Source: Aquamicrobium sp. (GTDB lineage Bacteria; Pseudomonadota; Alphaproteobacteria; Rhizobiales; Rhizobiaceae). Taken from it: 64,000 bases of DNA. The translations under genes and the position numbers were made by a program. The stretch spans positions 372,001 to 436,000 of the forward strand of contig NZ_JAMLIE010000001.1 of NCBI RefSeq assembly GCF_023954335.1, read 5' to 3'. Positions within the stretch are counted from its first letter, which is position 1; each line of letters starts with the position of its first letter. The notes beneath the pieces were generated by a model, which saw only the letters and a list, made by a program, of their open reading frames with translations, did no database searches and was not told the DNA's origin. Positions 27,095 through 36,538 of the stretch are shown one piece after another.

Positions 27095-28174
27095 ATGAGG
27101 TACAGCCCGAAGCATTTCCTACCAAGCATCCGGTCGACCGTGGCGGTCGCAGCGTGCCTCGTCGGCGTGGTCAGCCTCATGCAGGCCGTTCCGGCCGCCC
27201 GCGCCGAAACCGTGCGCTATAGCGATCATGACGCCCTCGGCGGAATGCGCACCGACTTCGTCCGCGAGGTCTGGCTGCCTGAGATCGCCAAACAATCCAA
27301 CGACGCGATCACGGTTCGGGACTATTTCGGCGGCACGCTGCTCGGGCCGAAAGAGGTTCTGAAGGGCCTCGGCGACGGCATCGTCAAGCTGGCCTATATC
27401 TATCCCGGCCATCATCCCGATCAGTTGATCGCCCATTCGATTTTCCCGCTTCTGCCGCGCGGGCCGGCACGCTTCGAAAACATGGTCTGGTTCTACCGGC
27501 AGCTCTACGAGCGGGTGCCCGCCTTTCGCGAGGAACTGGCGCGCGCCAACTGGGAGCCGCTGATGCTGACGGCAGGCCTGCCCGGCGCGTTTGCGGCCAC
27601 CTATCCCGCGAAATCCATGAAGGACCTGCAGGGCAAGAAATGGCGGGCCAGCGGCAACTGGCCGCTGCGTTACCTCGGCAACGTCGGCGCAACCCCGGTC
27701 TCGATCCCGTGGGACGATCTCTACATCAGCCTCCAGACCGGCACCGTCGAGGGCGTCTATACCAACTATGACGGCATCCACATGGCCAAGCTCGACGAAG
27801 TCGCGTCGAACATCCTGCTTTCCAAGGCCCTTTGGTTCGCCACGCCCATGGTGCACGGCGCCAACAAGCCCTGGTTCGACGCCTTGCCGGCGGAGCAGCA
27901 GGACGCCATCCGCGCGGCCTCGCAGGAAGCGGAGCGCCGGTTCGCTGAGGTCTATGACCAGACGTTCGAGAAGATTCGAGCCGACCAGATAGCCGCCGGC
28001 TACAGCGTCGTCGAGCTGACGGATGAGGATGTCGCCCTCTGGGAGAACGCGGAGAAGTTGCCCGAGCTGCAACAGACCTGGGTCACCGAAGCGGAAGCCG
28101 CCGGGCTGAAGAACGCCGCAGAAGTGATGGAACAGGTTCGCGCCATCCACGCCGAGGCAATGCAGCGGCCGTGA
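27095..28174 (+). CDS. dctP: TRAP transporter substrate-binding protein, DctP family
   Basis: Periplasmic receptor of a tripartite ATP-independent importer, 359 aa. AAGGGGA precedes the ATG at 27095. Signal peptide ends at AARA. DctP features: 'TVRDYFGGTLLGPKEVLKGLGDGIVKLAYIYPG' and 'DLQGKKWRASGNWPLRYLGNVGATPVSIPWDDLYISLQTGTVEGVYTN', where the conserved Arg and the 'xALQxGxVDG' equivalent contact a carboxylate. Being inside the hydantoin operon it probably imports a hydantoin, N-carbamoyl amino acid or D-amino acid. Confidence 0.9.
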   Translation: MRYSPKHFLPSIRSTVAVAACLVGVVSLMQAVPAARAETVRYSDHDALGGMRTDFVREVWLPEIAKQSNDAITVRDYFGGTLLGPKEVLKGLGDGIVKLAYIYPGHHPDQLIAHSIFPLLPRGPARFENMVWFYRQLYERVPAFREELARANWEPLMLTAGLPGAFAATYPAKSMKDLQGKKWRASGNWPLRYLGNVGATPVSIPWDDLYISLQTGTVEGVYTNYDGIHMAKLDEVASNILLSKALWFATPMVHGANKPWFDALPAEQQDAIRAASQEAERRFAEVYDQTFEKIRADQIAAGYSVVELTDEDVALWENAEKLPELQQTWVTEAEAAGLKNAAEVMEQVRAIHAEAMQRP

Positions 28175-28240
28175 CATGTCGACCGCGGGAATGGCCGGAC
28201 CCCGGAGCCACGCCATTCCCGCTCCTCGAAAGGCGATACG

Positions 28241-28744
28241 ATGCGCACATATCTCAGTCGCGTAAATGACGCCATGTCCGCCATCGGCGGCTGGCTCATG
28301 CTCCTGATGATGGGCACGCTGGTCGTGGACGTCATCTGGCGATCCTTCTTCACGCCGATCTTCGGTATGGCCGAGCTTTCCGTCTTCGTCATGATGATCG
28401 TCGTCTATCTCAGCTTCTCGAGATCCGAAGAGTATGACGAGCATGTGCGGCTGGAGCTGCTGCTCGACGCGACATCGGGCCGTGCCCGCGCGGCCCTGTT
28501 GCTCGCCGTGCGCCTGCTGGCCCTCCTGACGGTGGCGATCATGTTCTACGCCGTCACCATCAATGCCTGGGCGGCCGTCAGGAACAGGGAGGCGATGGAG
28601 GGCATCGTCAGTCTGCCCATTTGGCCGGTCAAGATAATCATGGTCATCGGCATGACCTTCTTTCTCGTCCAGACCGCCCTGAACCTGTTCGGCGCTCCAA
28701 AATCCGAGAAACCAGACCCCGTGAGCACGGACGAGGTTTTCTAG
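28241..28744 (+). CDS. dctQ: TRAP transporter small permease, DctQ family
   Basis: 167 aa with four hydrophobic segments, 'LVVDVIWRSFFTPIFGMAELSVFVMM' being the DctQ-like loop and second segment. Lies between DctP and DctM as usual. Confidence 0.9.
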   Translation: MRTYLSRVNDAMSAIGGWLMLLMMGTLVVDVIWRSFFTPIFGMAELSVFVMMIVVYLSFSRSEEYDEHVRLELLLDATSGRARAALLLAVRLLALLTVAIMFYAVTINAWAAVRNREAMEGIVSLPIWPVKIIMVIGMTFFLVQTALNLFGAPKSEKPDPVSTDEVF

Positions 28745-28813
28745 CCCCGAGAGCATCGGCATGTTCCGCCTGTAGACGGCCAGTCCCGACCAATATCGAG
28801 AATTGGAACAAAG

Positions 28814-30151
28814 ATGGATTTTTTGCTCGGCGGCATCGGCTGTATCGTTCTTCTGCTCGTCCTGATGGCCCTCGGCTTGCAGATCGGCCTGGCCTTCATT
28901 CTTGCAGGCTTCCTCGTCGGCGGCTTGCTGATCGGCTTCGACAGCGTCTCCTCCCTGCTTGGACAGACCGCCTACTACTCCGTGGCCACCCCGACCTGGA
29001 CCGCGATCCCGCTTTTCATTCTCATGGGCGCGTTCGCCTCCGACGGCGGCCTGGCCAAGCGCGCCTATGACGGAATCTACGTCCTGTCCCGGAACGTGCG
29101 CGGCTCTCTGCTGATCGCCACCAGCGTGAGCTGCGGCGTTTTCGGCGCGGTTTCCGGCTCGTCGATCGCGACCACGGCGATTTTCACCCGGGTGGCGCTG
29201 CCGGAGATGCTGAGCCGCGGCTATGACAGGAAGCTGTCGATCGGATGCATCGCCTCCGCAGGAACCTTCGCCTCGATGATCCCGCCGAGCATGATGATGG
29301 TCATCTACGGCCTGTTCACGCAGCAATCGATCGGCAAGCTCTTTGCTGCCGGGCTGGTTCCGGGGATCATTACCGTCATCGCCTATGCGGTGCTGATCAA
29401 TGTCATGGTGCGCAGGAATCCCGCGCTGGCTCCGCTCGGCACGGAGGATATGCCGGAAGAAGGAACGCCCCCGGCGCCTTCGGCATTGACGCGGTTCCTG
29501 CGGATCTGGCCCGTGGCCCTGATCTCGGTCGTGGTCATGGGGGGCATCTATGCGGGCTTCTTCACGCCGACCGAGGCGGCGGCGGTCGGGGCGGTATCGG
29601 CCCTTGCCGTCGGCTGGTACCTGAAGACCTTCCGTCGCGGGAAGGATGTCGTCACGCCGATGCGCGACGCGGCGAACATCACCGGCATGCTGTTCCTGAT
29701 CAACATCGGCGCGCTCTTCTACAGCCGGATCCTTGCCATCACCGACCTGCCGACCGAAATGACGATGGCGTTGAGCGTCCTCAACGTGCCGCCCTTCGTC
29801 GTGCTGATGATCGTCATCCTGCTTCTCTTCTTCCTCGGCATGATCATGGTTCCCGTAGGGATATATGCGCTGACCCTGCCGATCCTGGTGCCGTTGCTCG
29901 TCAACCTCGGCTATGATCCGATCTGGTTCGGGGTGATCGCGCTCAAGATGATCGAGATCGGCGCCATCACGCCTCCGGTCGGGCTGAACGTCTTTGCCGC
30001 CCGTGGCGCATTGCCGCGCAATTCCGGCATCTCGACAGACGATATCTTCAGGGGATGCGTTCCGTTCCTGCTGTGCGAGTTCGTGGTGCTCGCAATTCTG
30101 ATCGCATTTCCGCAGTTCTCGCTGTGGCTGCCGAATCTGTTGTTTGGATAG
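28814..30151 (+). CDS. dctM: TRAP transporter large permease, DctM family
   Basis: 445 aa, about twelve hydrophobic segments. Conserved 'SCGVFGAVSGSSIATTAIFTRVALPEM' and 'ASAGTFASMIPPSMMMVIYG' are the DctM substrate/sodium-site motifs (family form 'GxLGxLIPPSxxxIxYG'). Its stop lies 13 bp before the hydantoinase start. Confidence 0.94.
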   Translation: MDFLLGGIGCIVLLLVLMALGLQIGLAFILAGFLVGGLLIGFDSVSSLLGQTAYYSVATPTWTAIPLFILMGAFASDGGLAKRAYDGIYVLSRNVRGSLLIATSVSCGVFGAVSGSSIATTAIFTRVALPEMLSRGYDRKLSIGCIASAGTFASMIPPSMMMVIYGLFTQQSIGKLFAAGLVPGIITVIAYAVLINVMVRRNPALAPLGTEDMPEEGTPPAPSALTRFLRIWPVALISVVVMGGIYAGFFTPTEAAAVGAVSALAVGWYLKTFRRGKDVVTPMRDAANITGMLFLINIGALFYSRILAITDLPTEMTMALSVLNVPPFVVLMIVILLLFFLGMIMVPVGIYALTLPILVPLLVNLGYDPIWFGVIALKMIEIGAITPPVGLNVFAARGALPRNSGISTDDIFRGCVPFLLCEFVVLAILIAFPQFSLWLPNLLFG

Positions 30152-30164
30152 AGGAAGATCCGAG

Positions 30165-31559
30165 ATGACCGCTGCCGACTGCGTCGTTCGCAATGCGCGG
30201 ATCGCGACCGCAACAGACCTTTTCACCGCCGATATCGCAATACGGGACGGCAGGATATCGGCCCTGGGAACCGACCTTCCTCGGGGCGAGGAGGAGATCG
30301 ACGCCACCGGAATGCTCGTGCTGCCCGGCGGGATCGACAGCCATTGCCACTTCGACCAGCAACGGGAGAGCGGCGCCGGCTTCACCGATGATTTCGAAAC
30401 CGCGACCACCGCCGCCGCCTTCGGCGGCAACACCTGCGTCATGGGCTTCGTTCCGCAGTTCAAGGGCCACGGCATAAAGGACCTTGTCGCCGACTATCAC
30501 GAACGCGGCAGGAAGGCCCTCATCGACTACAGCGTCCATATGTATATCGCCGACCCGTCCCCGGCGGTGGTGGACGACGAACTGCCCGGACTGATGCGGG
30601 CCGGCCATCGCTCGCTGAAGATATTCATGGCCTATGCGTCGAGCATGATCTCGGACTATCAGATCCTGAAGGTGCTGACGGTCGCCAAGGAAAACGGCGG
30701 TCTCGTCGTCGTCCATGCCGAGAACAACGACATGATCCGCTGGATGACGGAACGGCTGGAGAAGGAGGGAAAGACTTCCACGGCCTGTCATGCGCTCGCC
30801 AAGCCGGCCATCGTCGAGCGCGAGGCGGTATCGAGAATGATCGCGCTCGCCGAGCTGGCCGATCAGCCCATCCAGATATTCCATGTTTCATCGGCCGAGG
30901 TCGTCGAGGTGATCCGCGATGCGCAGGCGCGCGGCGTCAAGGTCTATGCCGAGACCTGCCCGCAATACCTCGCCTTCACCGCCGCCGACCTGGACGGCGC
31001 CGACGGCGCGAGATATCTGTGCAGCCCCGCCTTGCGCTCGGCCTCGGATCAGGACGCGCTCTGGCAGGCCATCCGCGCCAATGTGATCGGCGTCGTCTCC
31101 TCGGATCATGCACCCTTCCGGATCGACGATTCCTCGGGCAAGGGCGGCGGCACGCACGGGCTTCCCTTCTCGAAGATTCCGAACGGCATGCCCGGCATCG
31201 AGACGAGGCTGCCCTATCTGTTCAGCGAGGGCGTCGGCAAAGGCCGCATCAGCCTGCAGCAGTTCGTCGCCGTCACCGCCACCAACCCGGCCAAGCTGTT
31301 CGGCCTCTATCCGCGCAAGGGGTCGATCGCCGTCGGGATGGATGCGGATCTGACGATCTGGAACCCCTCGCTTACCCGCCGGGTCGCCTATGCGAACCTG
31401 CATGACCGCAGCGGATATTCGCCCTTCGAAGGCATGACCCTCACCGGCTGGCCGATCCGGACCATCGTGCGCGGCCGGACGATCACCGCCGGCGACATGC
31501 GCGAGGGCGCTCCGGGATGGGGTAAATTCCTGCCGCGCGAGGCTTTCTCGGCGTTTTGA
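30165..31559 (+). CDS. D-hydantoinase / dihydropyrimidinase
   Basis: Binuclear-metal cyclic amidase opening 5-substituted hydantoins to N-carbamoyl amino acids, 464 aa. All active-site residues are present: His60 and His62 (IDSHCHF), carbamylated Lys152 (SLKIFMAY), His184 (VVHAENND), His240 (IFHVSSAE) and Asp314 (SSDHAPF). The start at 30165 follows GAGGA and gives the usual length. With a D-carbamoylase in the same operon the hydantoin reading is preferred over pyrimidine degradation. Confidence 0.92.
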   Translation: MTAADCVVRNARIATATDLFTADIAIRDGRISALGTDLPRGEEEIDATGMLVLPGGIDSHCHFDQQRESGAGFTDDFETATTAAAFGGNTCVMGFVPQFKGHGIKDLVADYHERGRKALIDYSVHMYIADPSPAVVDDELPGLMRAGHRSLKIFMAYASSMISDYQILKVLTVAKENGGLVVVHAENNDMIRWMTERLEKEGKTSTACHALAKPAIVEREAVSRMIALAELADQPIQIFHVSSAEVVEVIRDAQARGVKVYAETCPQYLAFTAADLDGADGARYLCSPALRSASDQDALWQAIRANVIGVVSSDHAPFRIDDSSGKGGGTHGLPFSKIPNGMPGIETRLPYLFSEGVGKGRISLQQFVAVTATNPAKLFGLYPRKGSIAVGMDADLTIWNPSLTRRVAYANLHDRSGYSPFEGMTLTGWPIRTIVRGRTITAGDMREGAPGWGKFLPREAFSAF

Positions 31560-31571
31560 AGGGATTTCCCG

Positions 31572-32810
31572 ATGGATGTGGCCGTCATCGGTGCGGGAAT
31601 AGTCGGTGTATCGATAGCGATTCACCTGCTTCGTCGGGGACGCAGCGTCGTTCTCATCGATCGCAACGACAGCACCGTGGAAGCATCCTACGGCAATGGT
31701 GGCATGATCCAGACGGAAGGCCTGCTGCCACCTCCGTTCCCGCGCAATATCGGGGACCTGGCGAGGATCGCCCTGAACCGAAGCACGGCCGTGCGCTACG
31801 ACCCTTTCAGCCTGCCCGGCAAGGCGGCCGCCTTTGCCAGATACTGGTGGCACAGCGAAAGCACGCGCTACCGGAAGATCGTTGCCGAAAGCGCGCCCCT
31901 CATCGGCGGCGCGGTTGCCGAGCACCGGATGTTGGCCGCCGCGGCCGGCAGTCAGGCTCTCTTCCGGGACGATGGCTGGATCAGGCTTTTCCGCTCGGAA
32001 GACGGATGGCGCGCCGCCATGAAGGAGGCGGACATGCTGGAAGCCGAATTCGGCGTTCCCCACCGCAAGCTCGCGGCCGGCGACCTGGCGGCGATCGAGC
32101 CGCACCTGCAACCCGTCTTTCAGGGCGGGATTCACTGGCACGCGACGCCGACCGTTTCGGACCCCGGGGACGTGGTCGATTCCTATATTCGCCTCTTCCG
32201 CGCGCTCGGCGGGACAACTGTCCTGGCCGAGATCCGGGGGCTGGAACCCGACCGCGACGGCTGGGTCTGCCACGCCGACGCGAGGGGGCCGATCAGGGCG
32301 CGGGAGATTGTGGTGGCAGCGGGAATCTCGGCTCTGCCGCTGGCGCGCCAGCTCGGCTATCGCCTGCCGCTGATCTTCAAACGCGGCTACCATGTGCACT
32401 ACAGGCCATCGCCCGACGCAACGCTGCGTCGCCCGGTTCTCGACACGGAGTCGGGATACCTGCTCGCCCCGATGCGCCGCGGTATCCGCCTGGCGACCGG
32501 CATCGAGTTCGCCGGAAGCGCCGCGCCGCCCAGCCCCGTCCAGCTCAAGCGCGTGGAGCCGATTGCCCGCGCCGTGCTCGACCTGGGCGAGCGGGTGGAG
32601 GCGAGTCCCTGGATGGGCACGAGAGTCTGCACGCCGGACATGAAGCCGATCATCGGCGCGGCGCCGAGGCATGCGGGGCTGTGGTTCGCTGCGGCGCTCG
32701 CCCATCGCGGCTTCACGCTCGGGCCGATCATCGGACGCGTCCTGTCCGAAGTCATGACCGGCGATACGCCCTCTCTCGACCTTCTGCCTTTCGCTATGGA
32801 ACGGTTCTAG
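31572..32810 (+). CDS. D-amino-acid dehydrogenase-like FAD oxidoreductase (DadA family)
   Basis: 412 aa member of the DAO/DadA flavoproteins. FAD-binding start MDVAVIGAGIVGVSIAIHLLRRG, then 'GNGGMIQTEGLLPPPFP' as in DadA, and the C-terminal 'APRHAGLWFAAALAHRGFTLGPIIGRVLSE' FAD-binding segment. It would oxidise the D-amino acids made by the carbamoylase to 2-oxo acids and ammonia, feeding electrons to the respiratory chain. 12 bp after the hydantoinase. Confidence 0.88.
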   Translation: MDVAVIGAGIVGVSIAIHLLRRGRSVVLIDRNDSTVEASYGNGGMIQTEGLLPPPFPRNIGDLARIALNRSTAVRYDPFSLPGKAAAFARYWWHSESTRYRKIVAESAPLIGGAVAEHRMLAAAAGSQALFRDDGWIRLFRSEDGWRAAMKEADMLEAEFGVPHRKLAAGDLAAIEPHLQPVFQGGIHWHATPTVSDPGDVVDSYIRLFRALGGTTVLAEIRGLEPDRDGWVCHADARGPIRAREIVVAAGISALPLARQLGYRLPLIFKRGYHVHYRPSPDATLRRPVLDTESGYLLAPMRRGIRLATGIEFAGSAAPPSPVQLKRVEPIARAVLDLGERVEASPWMGTRVCTPDMKPIIGAAPRHAGLWFAAALAHRGFTLGPIIGRVLSEVMTGDTPSLDLLPFAMERF

Positions 32811-32877
32811 ACATCCAGCGCTTCCATAGTCCTCGGCGACGGCGCTCGACGCTGGGCTATCTCAGCCGAGCCCGTGG

Positions 32878-33038
32878 TTAATCCTTGAAACCGAGTTGCA
32901 GCGCCCTGCCGAAGGCGACCGACTTGGTGGCGATGACGTGCATCAGCGACCGATTGCCGTGGAAGGCGGCGAGTTCAGCTTCCTCGCCAGCGTCTCGTCA
33001 TTGGCGAGGATGACGCCGCCGCGCGGACCGGGTAGGGT
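32878..33038 (-). pseudogene. glyA: Internal fragment of glyA (serine hydroxymethyltransferase)
   Basis: On the minus strand one frame reads GPRGGVILANDETLARKLN and, after a frameshift, the next reads LMHVIATKSVAFGRAL followed by QLGFKD and a TAA. Intact enzymes read '[59 protein letters not shown]', so this is about 50 codons around the segment just after the PLP lysine. No start, no flanking glyA sequence: an isolated, frameshifted piece joined directly to the AraC remnant. Confidence 0.8.
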
Positions 33039-33715
33039 TGGCAAGCGGCTACCACTGCCGGGGCGAGAGCATCGTTCTGCCCGCCGGATCGCTGTCGCTT
33101 ATGAACCCGGAGGAGCCGCACACCGGCTATGCCGCGGACGGCTGGGTCGGATACCACATGCTCTACGCCACGGAAGAGGCGACGCATGAGCTGTTGGGCC
33201 TGCGTGGGTTGCGCGGCTTCTCCGAGATCGCGCCAATGGACCGGGACCTGCGGTTGACGCGAGCACTGGGCGCGTTGGCTCGTCGTCTGGATGCGGCCGA
33301 CAGCCCCGATTGGTGGCTCGCGGTGGAGGAAGCGGTATATGAGGCGATCACCGTCGCTTTCGCCTGCTACGGCAATGTCCGGCTTCCGGCACCGGGAAAC
33401 GAGTCGAGGTCCATAGCGGCGCTGCGATCACGTATTGCCGCCGCTGTCGAGGCGGGAGAAAGCCTGACCATAGCGGAATTTGCCGCCGAGGCCGGATTGC
33501 ATCCGTCCTACCTTGTCCGCAGCTTCGCGCGCGCGACCGGTATGACGCCACATGCGCTGGTCGTGCAAGGACGGGTCGATCGCGCGCGCCGCATGCTGCT
33601 CGACGGCGTGCCTGCCGCTGAGGTGGCGGCAGCCGTCGGCTTCTGCGACCAGGCTCATCTCATCCGGTAGTTCCGGCGGCGTGATGCCCGGCGCGATGAT
33701 CCGGCACCGGGTCGA
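33038..33715 (+). pseudogene. Broken AraC-family regulator
   Basis: The frame starts abruptly inside the sensor domain (SIVLPAGSLSLMNPEEPHTGY, an AraC_binding segment) where about 45 residues should precede it, and the glyA fragment abuts this point. The two HTH motifs are readable ('LTIAEFAAEAGLHPSYLVRSFARATGMTPHALVVQGRVDRARRMLLDG' and 'AEVAAAVGFCDQAHLIR'). A TAG at 33668-33670 then replaces the expected Gln of 'HLIRQFRR', and the end (GVMPGAMIRHR) continues in another frame. Truncated at the 5' end, with a nonsense mutation and a frameshift near the 3' end. Confidence 0.75.
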
Positions 33716-33790
33716 TGAAAAAGCACATTCGGGCCGGGAATATCCGGGCGGCCGTAGCAGCCGAGGCCGATCGCATGCAGCCGCCATGGC

Positions 33791-35404
33791 TCAGCGCGTT
33801 TCCGGCCCGGCGGAGCGGGCAAGGTCCCGCAGCGCGAATTTCTGGATCTTGCCGGTCGCCGTCTTCGGCAGCTCGGAGAAGAAGAAGCGGGACGGCACCT
33901 TGTAGCCGGCGAGGTGCCGGCGGCAGAAGGCACGCAGCTCCGCCTCGTCCGCCGTCATGGCCTCGCGCAGCTCGACGAAGGCGGCCGGCGTCTCGCCCCA
34001 TTTGTCGTGCGGCATGGCGACGACCGCGGCGAGCAGCACCGCGGGGTGGCGGTGAAGGACGCCCTCGATCTCGAGGCTGGAGATGTTCTCCCCGCCCGAG
34101 ATGATGATGTCCTTCGAGCGGTCGCGGATCTCGATATTGCCATCCGGATGGCGCACGGCGAGATCGCCGGTATGGAAGACGCCGCCGCGGAAGGCCTGCG
34201 CCGTCGCCTCCGCGTCGCGGTAGTAGCCCGCCATCAGCGTGTTGCCGCGAAGGACGATCTCGCCCATGGTCGATCCGTCCATCGGCACGGCCTCGCCGGC
34301 CTCGTCGACGACCGTTGCGCGGCTCGCCGTCGCGTGCCGCATGCCCTGCCGGGCGAGGGCGTGCGCCACTTCGGCCGCCGGCCGCGCGCGCTCGTCCCCG
34401 TCGAGGTCGCGCAGCGTCGCCGGACCGTAGGATTCGGTCAGGCCGTAAAGGTGGGTCAGGTCGAAGCCGAGCGCGCCGAGCTGCTCGATCAGCGCCTCGG
34501 TGGGCGCCGCGCCGCCGGTCGCGACCTTGACGCGGTTGGCGGGGTTGCGCATGTGCCGCGCCGGGTGGTTGAGCAGCATGTAGAGGACGACGGGCGCGCA
34601 GGACAGGTGGGTGACGCCGCGCGCCTCCAGCGCCGGGAAGATTAGCGCCGGGTCCGGCCGGTCGAGGCAGACATGCAGGCCGCCGGCGGCCGTCACCGCC
34701 CAGGTGTGGCACCAGCCGTTGCAATGGAACATCGGCAGCGTCCACAGATAGGTCGACCGCTCCGTCAGCCCGAGCGCCAGCACGTTGCCGAGCGCGTTGA
34801 GATACGCGCCGCGATGCGTATAGACTACGCCCTTCGGATGCCCGGTGGTGCCGGAGGTGTAGTTGACGCAGATCGGCTGCCACTCGTCGGTGATCGGGTC
34901 GAGGTCGAGCGCGGGCTCGATGCCGTCGTCGGCCAGGATGTCGAGCGCGTCGCTTGCGGGGACCTCGCCCGGCCGGCCGGCGAGGACATGGCAGGCCGTT
35001 CCCTGCGGCAGGGCCGGCGATGCCGTCGCGAGGCAGTCGGGGTCGCATAGCAGCAGCCGGCTTTCGCAATGGCGGAGAATGTAGCCGACGGCGGCGGCAT
35101 CGAGGCGGGTGTTGATCGTGTTCAGCACCGCACCCAGCATCGGCACGGCATAGTGGGCGGCGAGCGTCTCGGGCCGGTTCGCCGCCATGACGGAGACGAC
35201 ATCGCCCTTGCGCACGCCCGCCGCCGCGAGGAAGCGCGCGAGGCGGTCGACCATCCGTGCGAACGACCGATACGTCCAGCTTTCCTCGCCCCAGGCCACG
35301 GCCGGCCTGTCGCCATGGACCTCGACGGCGCGGACGAGGAATTCCACCGGCGTCAGCGGCACGTGGTTGGCTGGCCGGGGCGCGAGATGCGGTTCCTGAC
35401 GCAT
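33791..35404 (-). CDS. AMP-binding acyl-CoA synthetase
   Basis: ANL-superfamily ligase activating a carboxylic acid with ATP and CoA, 537 aa. Core motifs: NYTSGTTGHPKGVVYTHRG (P-loop), 'HLYGLTESYGPATL', FHTGDLAVRHPDGNIEIRDRSKDIIISGGEN (hinge) and the terminal catalytic lysine in PKTATGKIQK. Closest in style to medium-chain/'fatty acyl-CoA synthetase' forms with MFHCNGW. AAGGAG precedes the start. Last gene of the long minus-strand run; how an acyl-CoA ligase fits a sugar operon is not obvious. Confidence 0.92.
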   Translation of the reverse strand: MRQEPHLAPRPANHVPLTPVEFLVRAVEVHGDRPAVAWGEESWTYRSFARMVDRLARFLAAAGVRKGDVVSVMAANRPETLAAHYAVPMLGAVLNTINTRLDAAAVGYILRHCESRLLLCDPDCLATASPALPQGTACHVLAGRPGEVPASDALDILADDGIEPALDLDPITDEWQPICVNYTSGTTGHPKGVVYTHRGAYLNALGNVLALGLTERSTYLWTLPMFHCNGWCHTWAVTAAGGLHVCLDRPDPALIFPALEARGVTHLSCAPVVLYMLLNHPARHMRNPANRVKVATGGAAPTEALIEQLGALGFDLTHLYGLTESYGPATLRDLDGDERARPAAEVAHALARQGMRHATASRATVVDEAGEAVPMDGSTMGEIVLRGNTLMAGYYRDAEATAQAFRGGVFHTGDLAVRHPDGNIEIRDRSKDIIISGGENISSLEIEGVLHRHPAVLLAAVVAMPHDKWGETPAAFVELREAMTADEAELRAFCRRHLAGYKVPSRFFFSELPKTATGKIQKFALRDLARSAGPETR

Positions 35405-35434
35405 GGCGTTCTCCTTCTTGTCGGGCGGGCCCCG

Positions 35435-36517
35435 TCAGGCCGGTGGCGGCCGGCCCGGCAGGATCTTCTCGTCCTGAAGCCGGCTGAATATGCGGTGGAA
35501 CATCTCCTCGCTGTCCTCGCAATCGTGGAAGCCGTGCTTGCGGATCTTGATCGTCGAGACCAGCGAGTGGTGGGCATAGGTCCGCTCGTGGCGCAGCAAA
35601 TAGTCCATGAACTGCCACGAGGCGACGATGTCCCCGAAGCGGTGCGGCTTCAGGCCGTGGCGGGCGACGATGCGGTCCCACACCGGCGCCATCCCCTCCA
35701 TCACGGTGGCCAGCGAGAACGGATGCGCCACGCCCGGCTCCGCCCCGAAGCGCTGCGCGAAGCCGGGCCACAGGTTCGGCCACGAGAAGCAGTCGCCGTT
35801 CGCCACGTTGAAGATCTCGCCGGCCGCCGAGGGCGTCTGGCCGGCCCAGCAGATCGCCCGCGCCAGAAGCTCGCTGTCCACCGCCTCCTGGAAGCAGGCG
35901 GGGCCGCCGGGAAAGCGCATGGGCTGGCCGAGCTCGGCGCAGATCGCGGCATAGACGCCGATCGCCATCACCGCGTTCATCGGGTTGGTGAGCGCGAAGC
36001 CGCAGACGATCTGCGGCCGCAGCACGGTGAAGGCCCAGCCTTCGGCGGCGCTGCGCGCCCGCACGAGGTCTTCCTGCTCGTAGTAGAAGTTCGGCGCGAT
36101 GAAGCGCGGGTCGCTCTCCCGCGCCGGCATCCTGTAGGGGCCGTGGTGGACGCCATAGGCTTTCGTGCCCTGCACCAGCGTCAGGTGGCGCAGGCCGGGC
36201 GGCAGGCAGTCGAGCAGGTTGGTCAGCATCGTCAGGTTCGCGGCGATCTGCGCCGCGGCGGTCCAGCCGCTGACGAGGCCGGGCTCCTCATGGAGGGCCG
36301 CATAGACGACGTGGGTGATCGGGCCGGTGCCGGCGAGGGCGGCGCGCAGGGCCTCCCGGTCCTTCAGGTCGGCAGCGATCCACTGCGCTTGCACGTCCTC
36401 GGGCCGCGGCCGCCGGGCGAGCCCGATCACCCGCCAGCCAGGCCGGGCCGCGTAGTGGTCGAGGGCCGCGCGCCCGACGACGCCGAGCGCCCCGGCGACA
36501 AGCACCGTGCCGCCCAT
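35435..36517 (-). CDS. PRISE-type short-chain reductase (progesterone 5-beta-reductase/iridoid synthase-like)
   Basis: 360 aa extended SDR. Rossmann start GGTVLVAGALGVVGRAALDHY; the PRISE hallmarks are the altered catalytic region 'LVQGTKAYGVHHGPY' and the NFYYEQEDLV motif carrying the active-site Tyr, in place of classical YxxxK. Bacterial members reduce enones of uncertain identity. The ATG at 36517 with GGAAGGA 7 nt ahead is preferred to a GTG at 36523. 15-30 bp from both neighbours in the run. Confidence 0.82.
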   Translation of the reverse strand: MGGTVLVAGALGVVGRAALDHYAARPGWRVIGLARRPRPEDVQAQWIAADLKDREALRAALAGTGPITHVVYAALHEEPGLVSGWTAAAQIAANLTMLTNLLDCLPPGLRHLTLVQGTKAYGVHHGPYRMPARESDPRFIAPNFYYEQEDLVRARSAAEGWAFTVLRPQIVCGFALTNPMNAVMAIGVYAAICAELGQPMRFPGGPACFQEAVDSELLARAICWAGQTPSAAGEIFNVANGDCFSWPNLWPGFAQRFGAEPGVAHPFSLATVMEGMAPVWDRIVARHGLKPHRFGDIVASWQFMDYLLRHERTYAHHSLVSTIKIRKHGFHDCEDSEEMFHRIFSRLQDEKILPGRPPPA

Positions 36518-36538
36518 CGTCACATCCTTCCCCTGTCC

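Noticed and set aside
27119..30475. Open frame of 1118 codons on the minus strand antisense to the TRAP genes
   Set aside because: Its composition (His, Asp, Gln, Arg rich, no domain) is the typical shadow of GC-rich genes. The plus-strand racemase-TRAP-hydantoinase genes have ribosome-binding sites and motifs.
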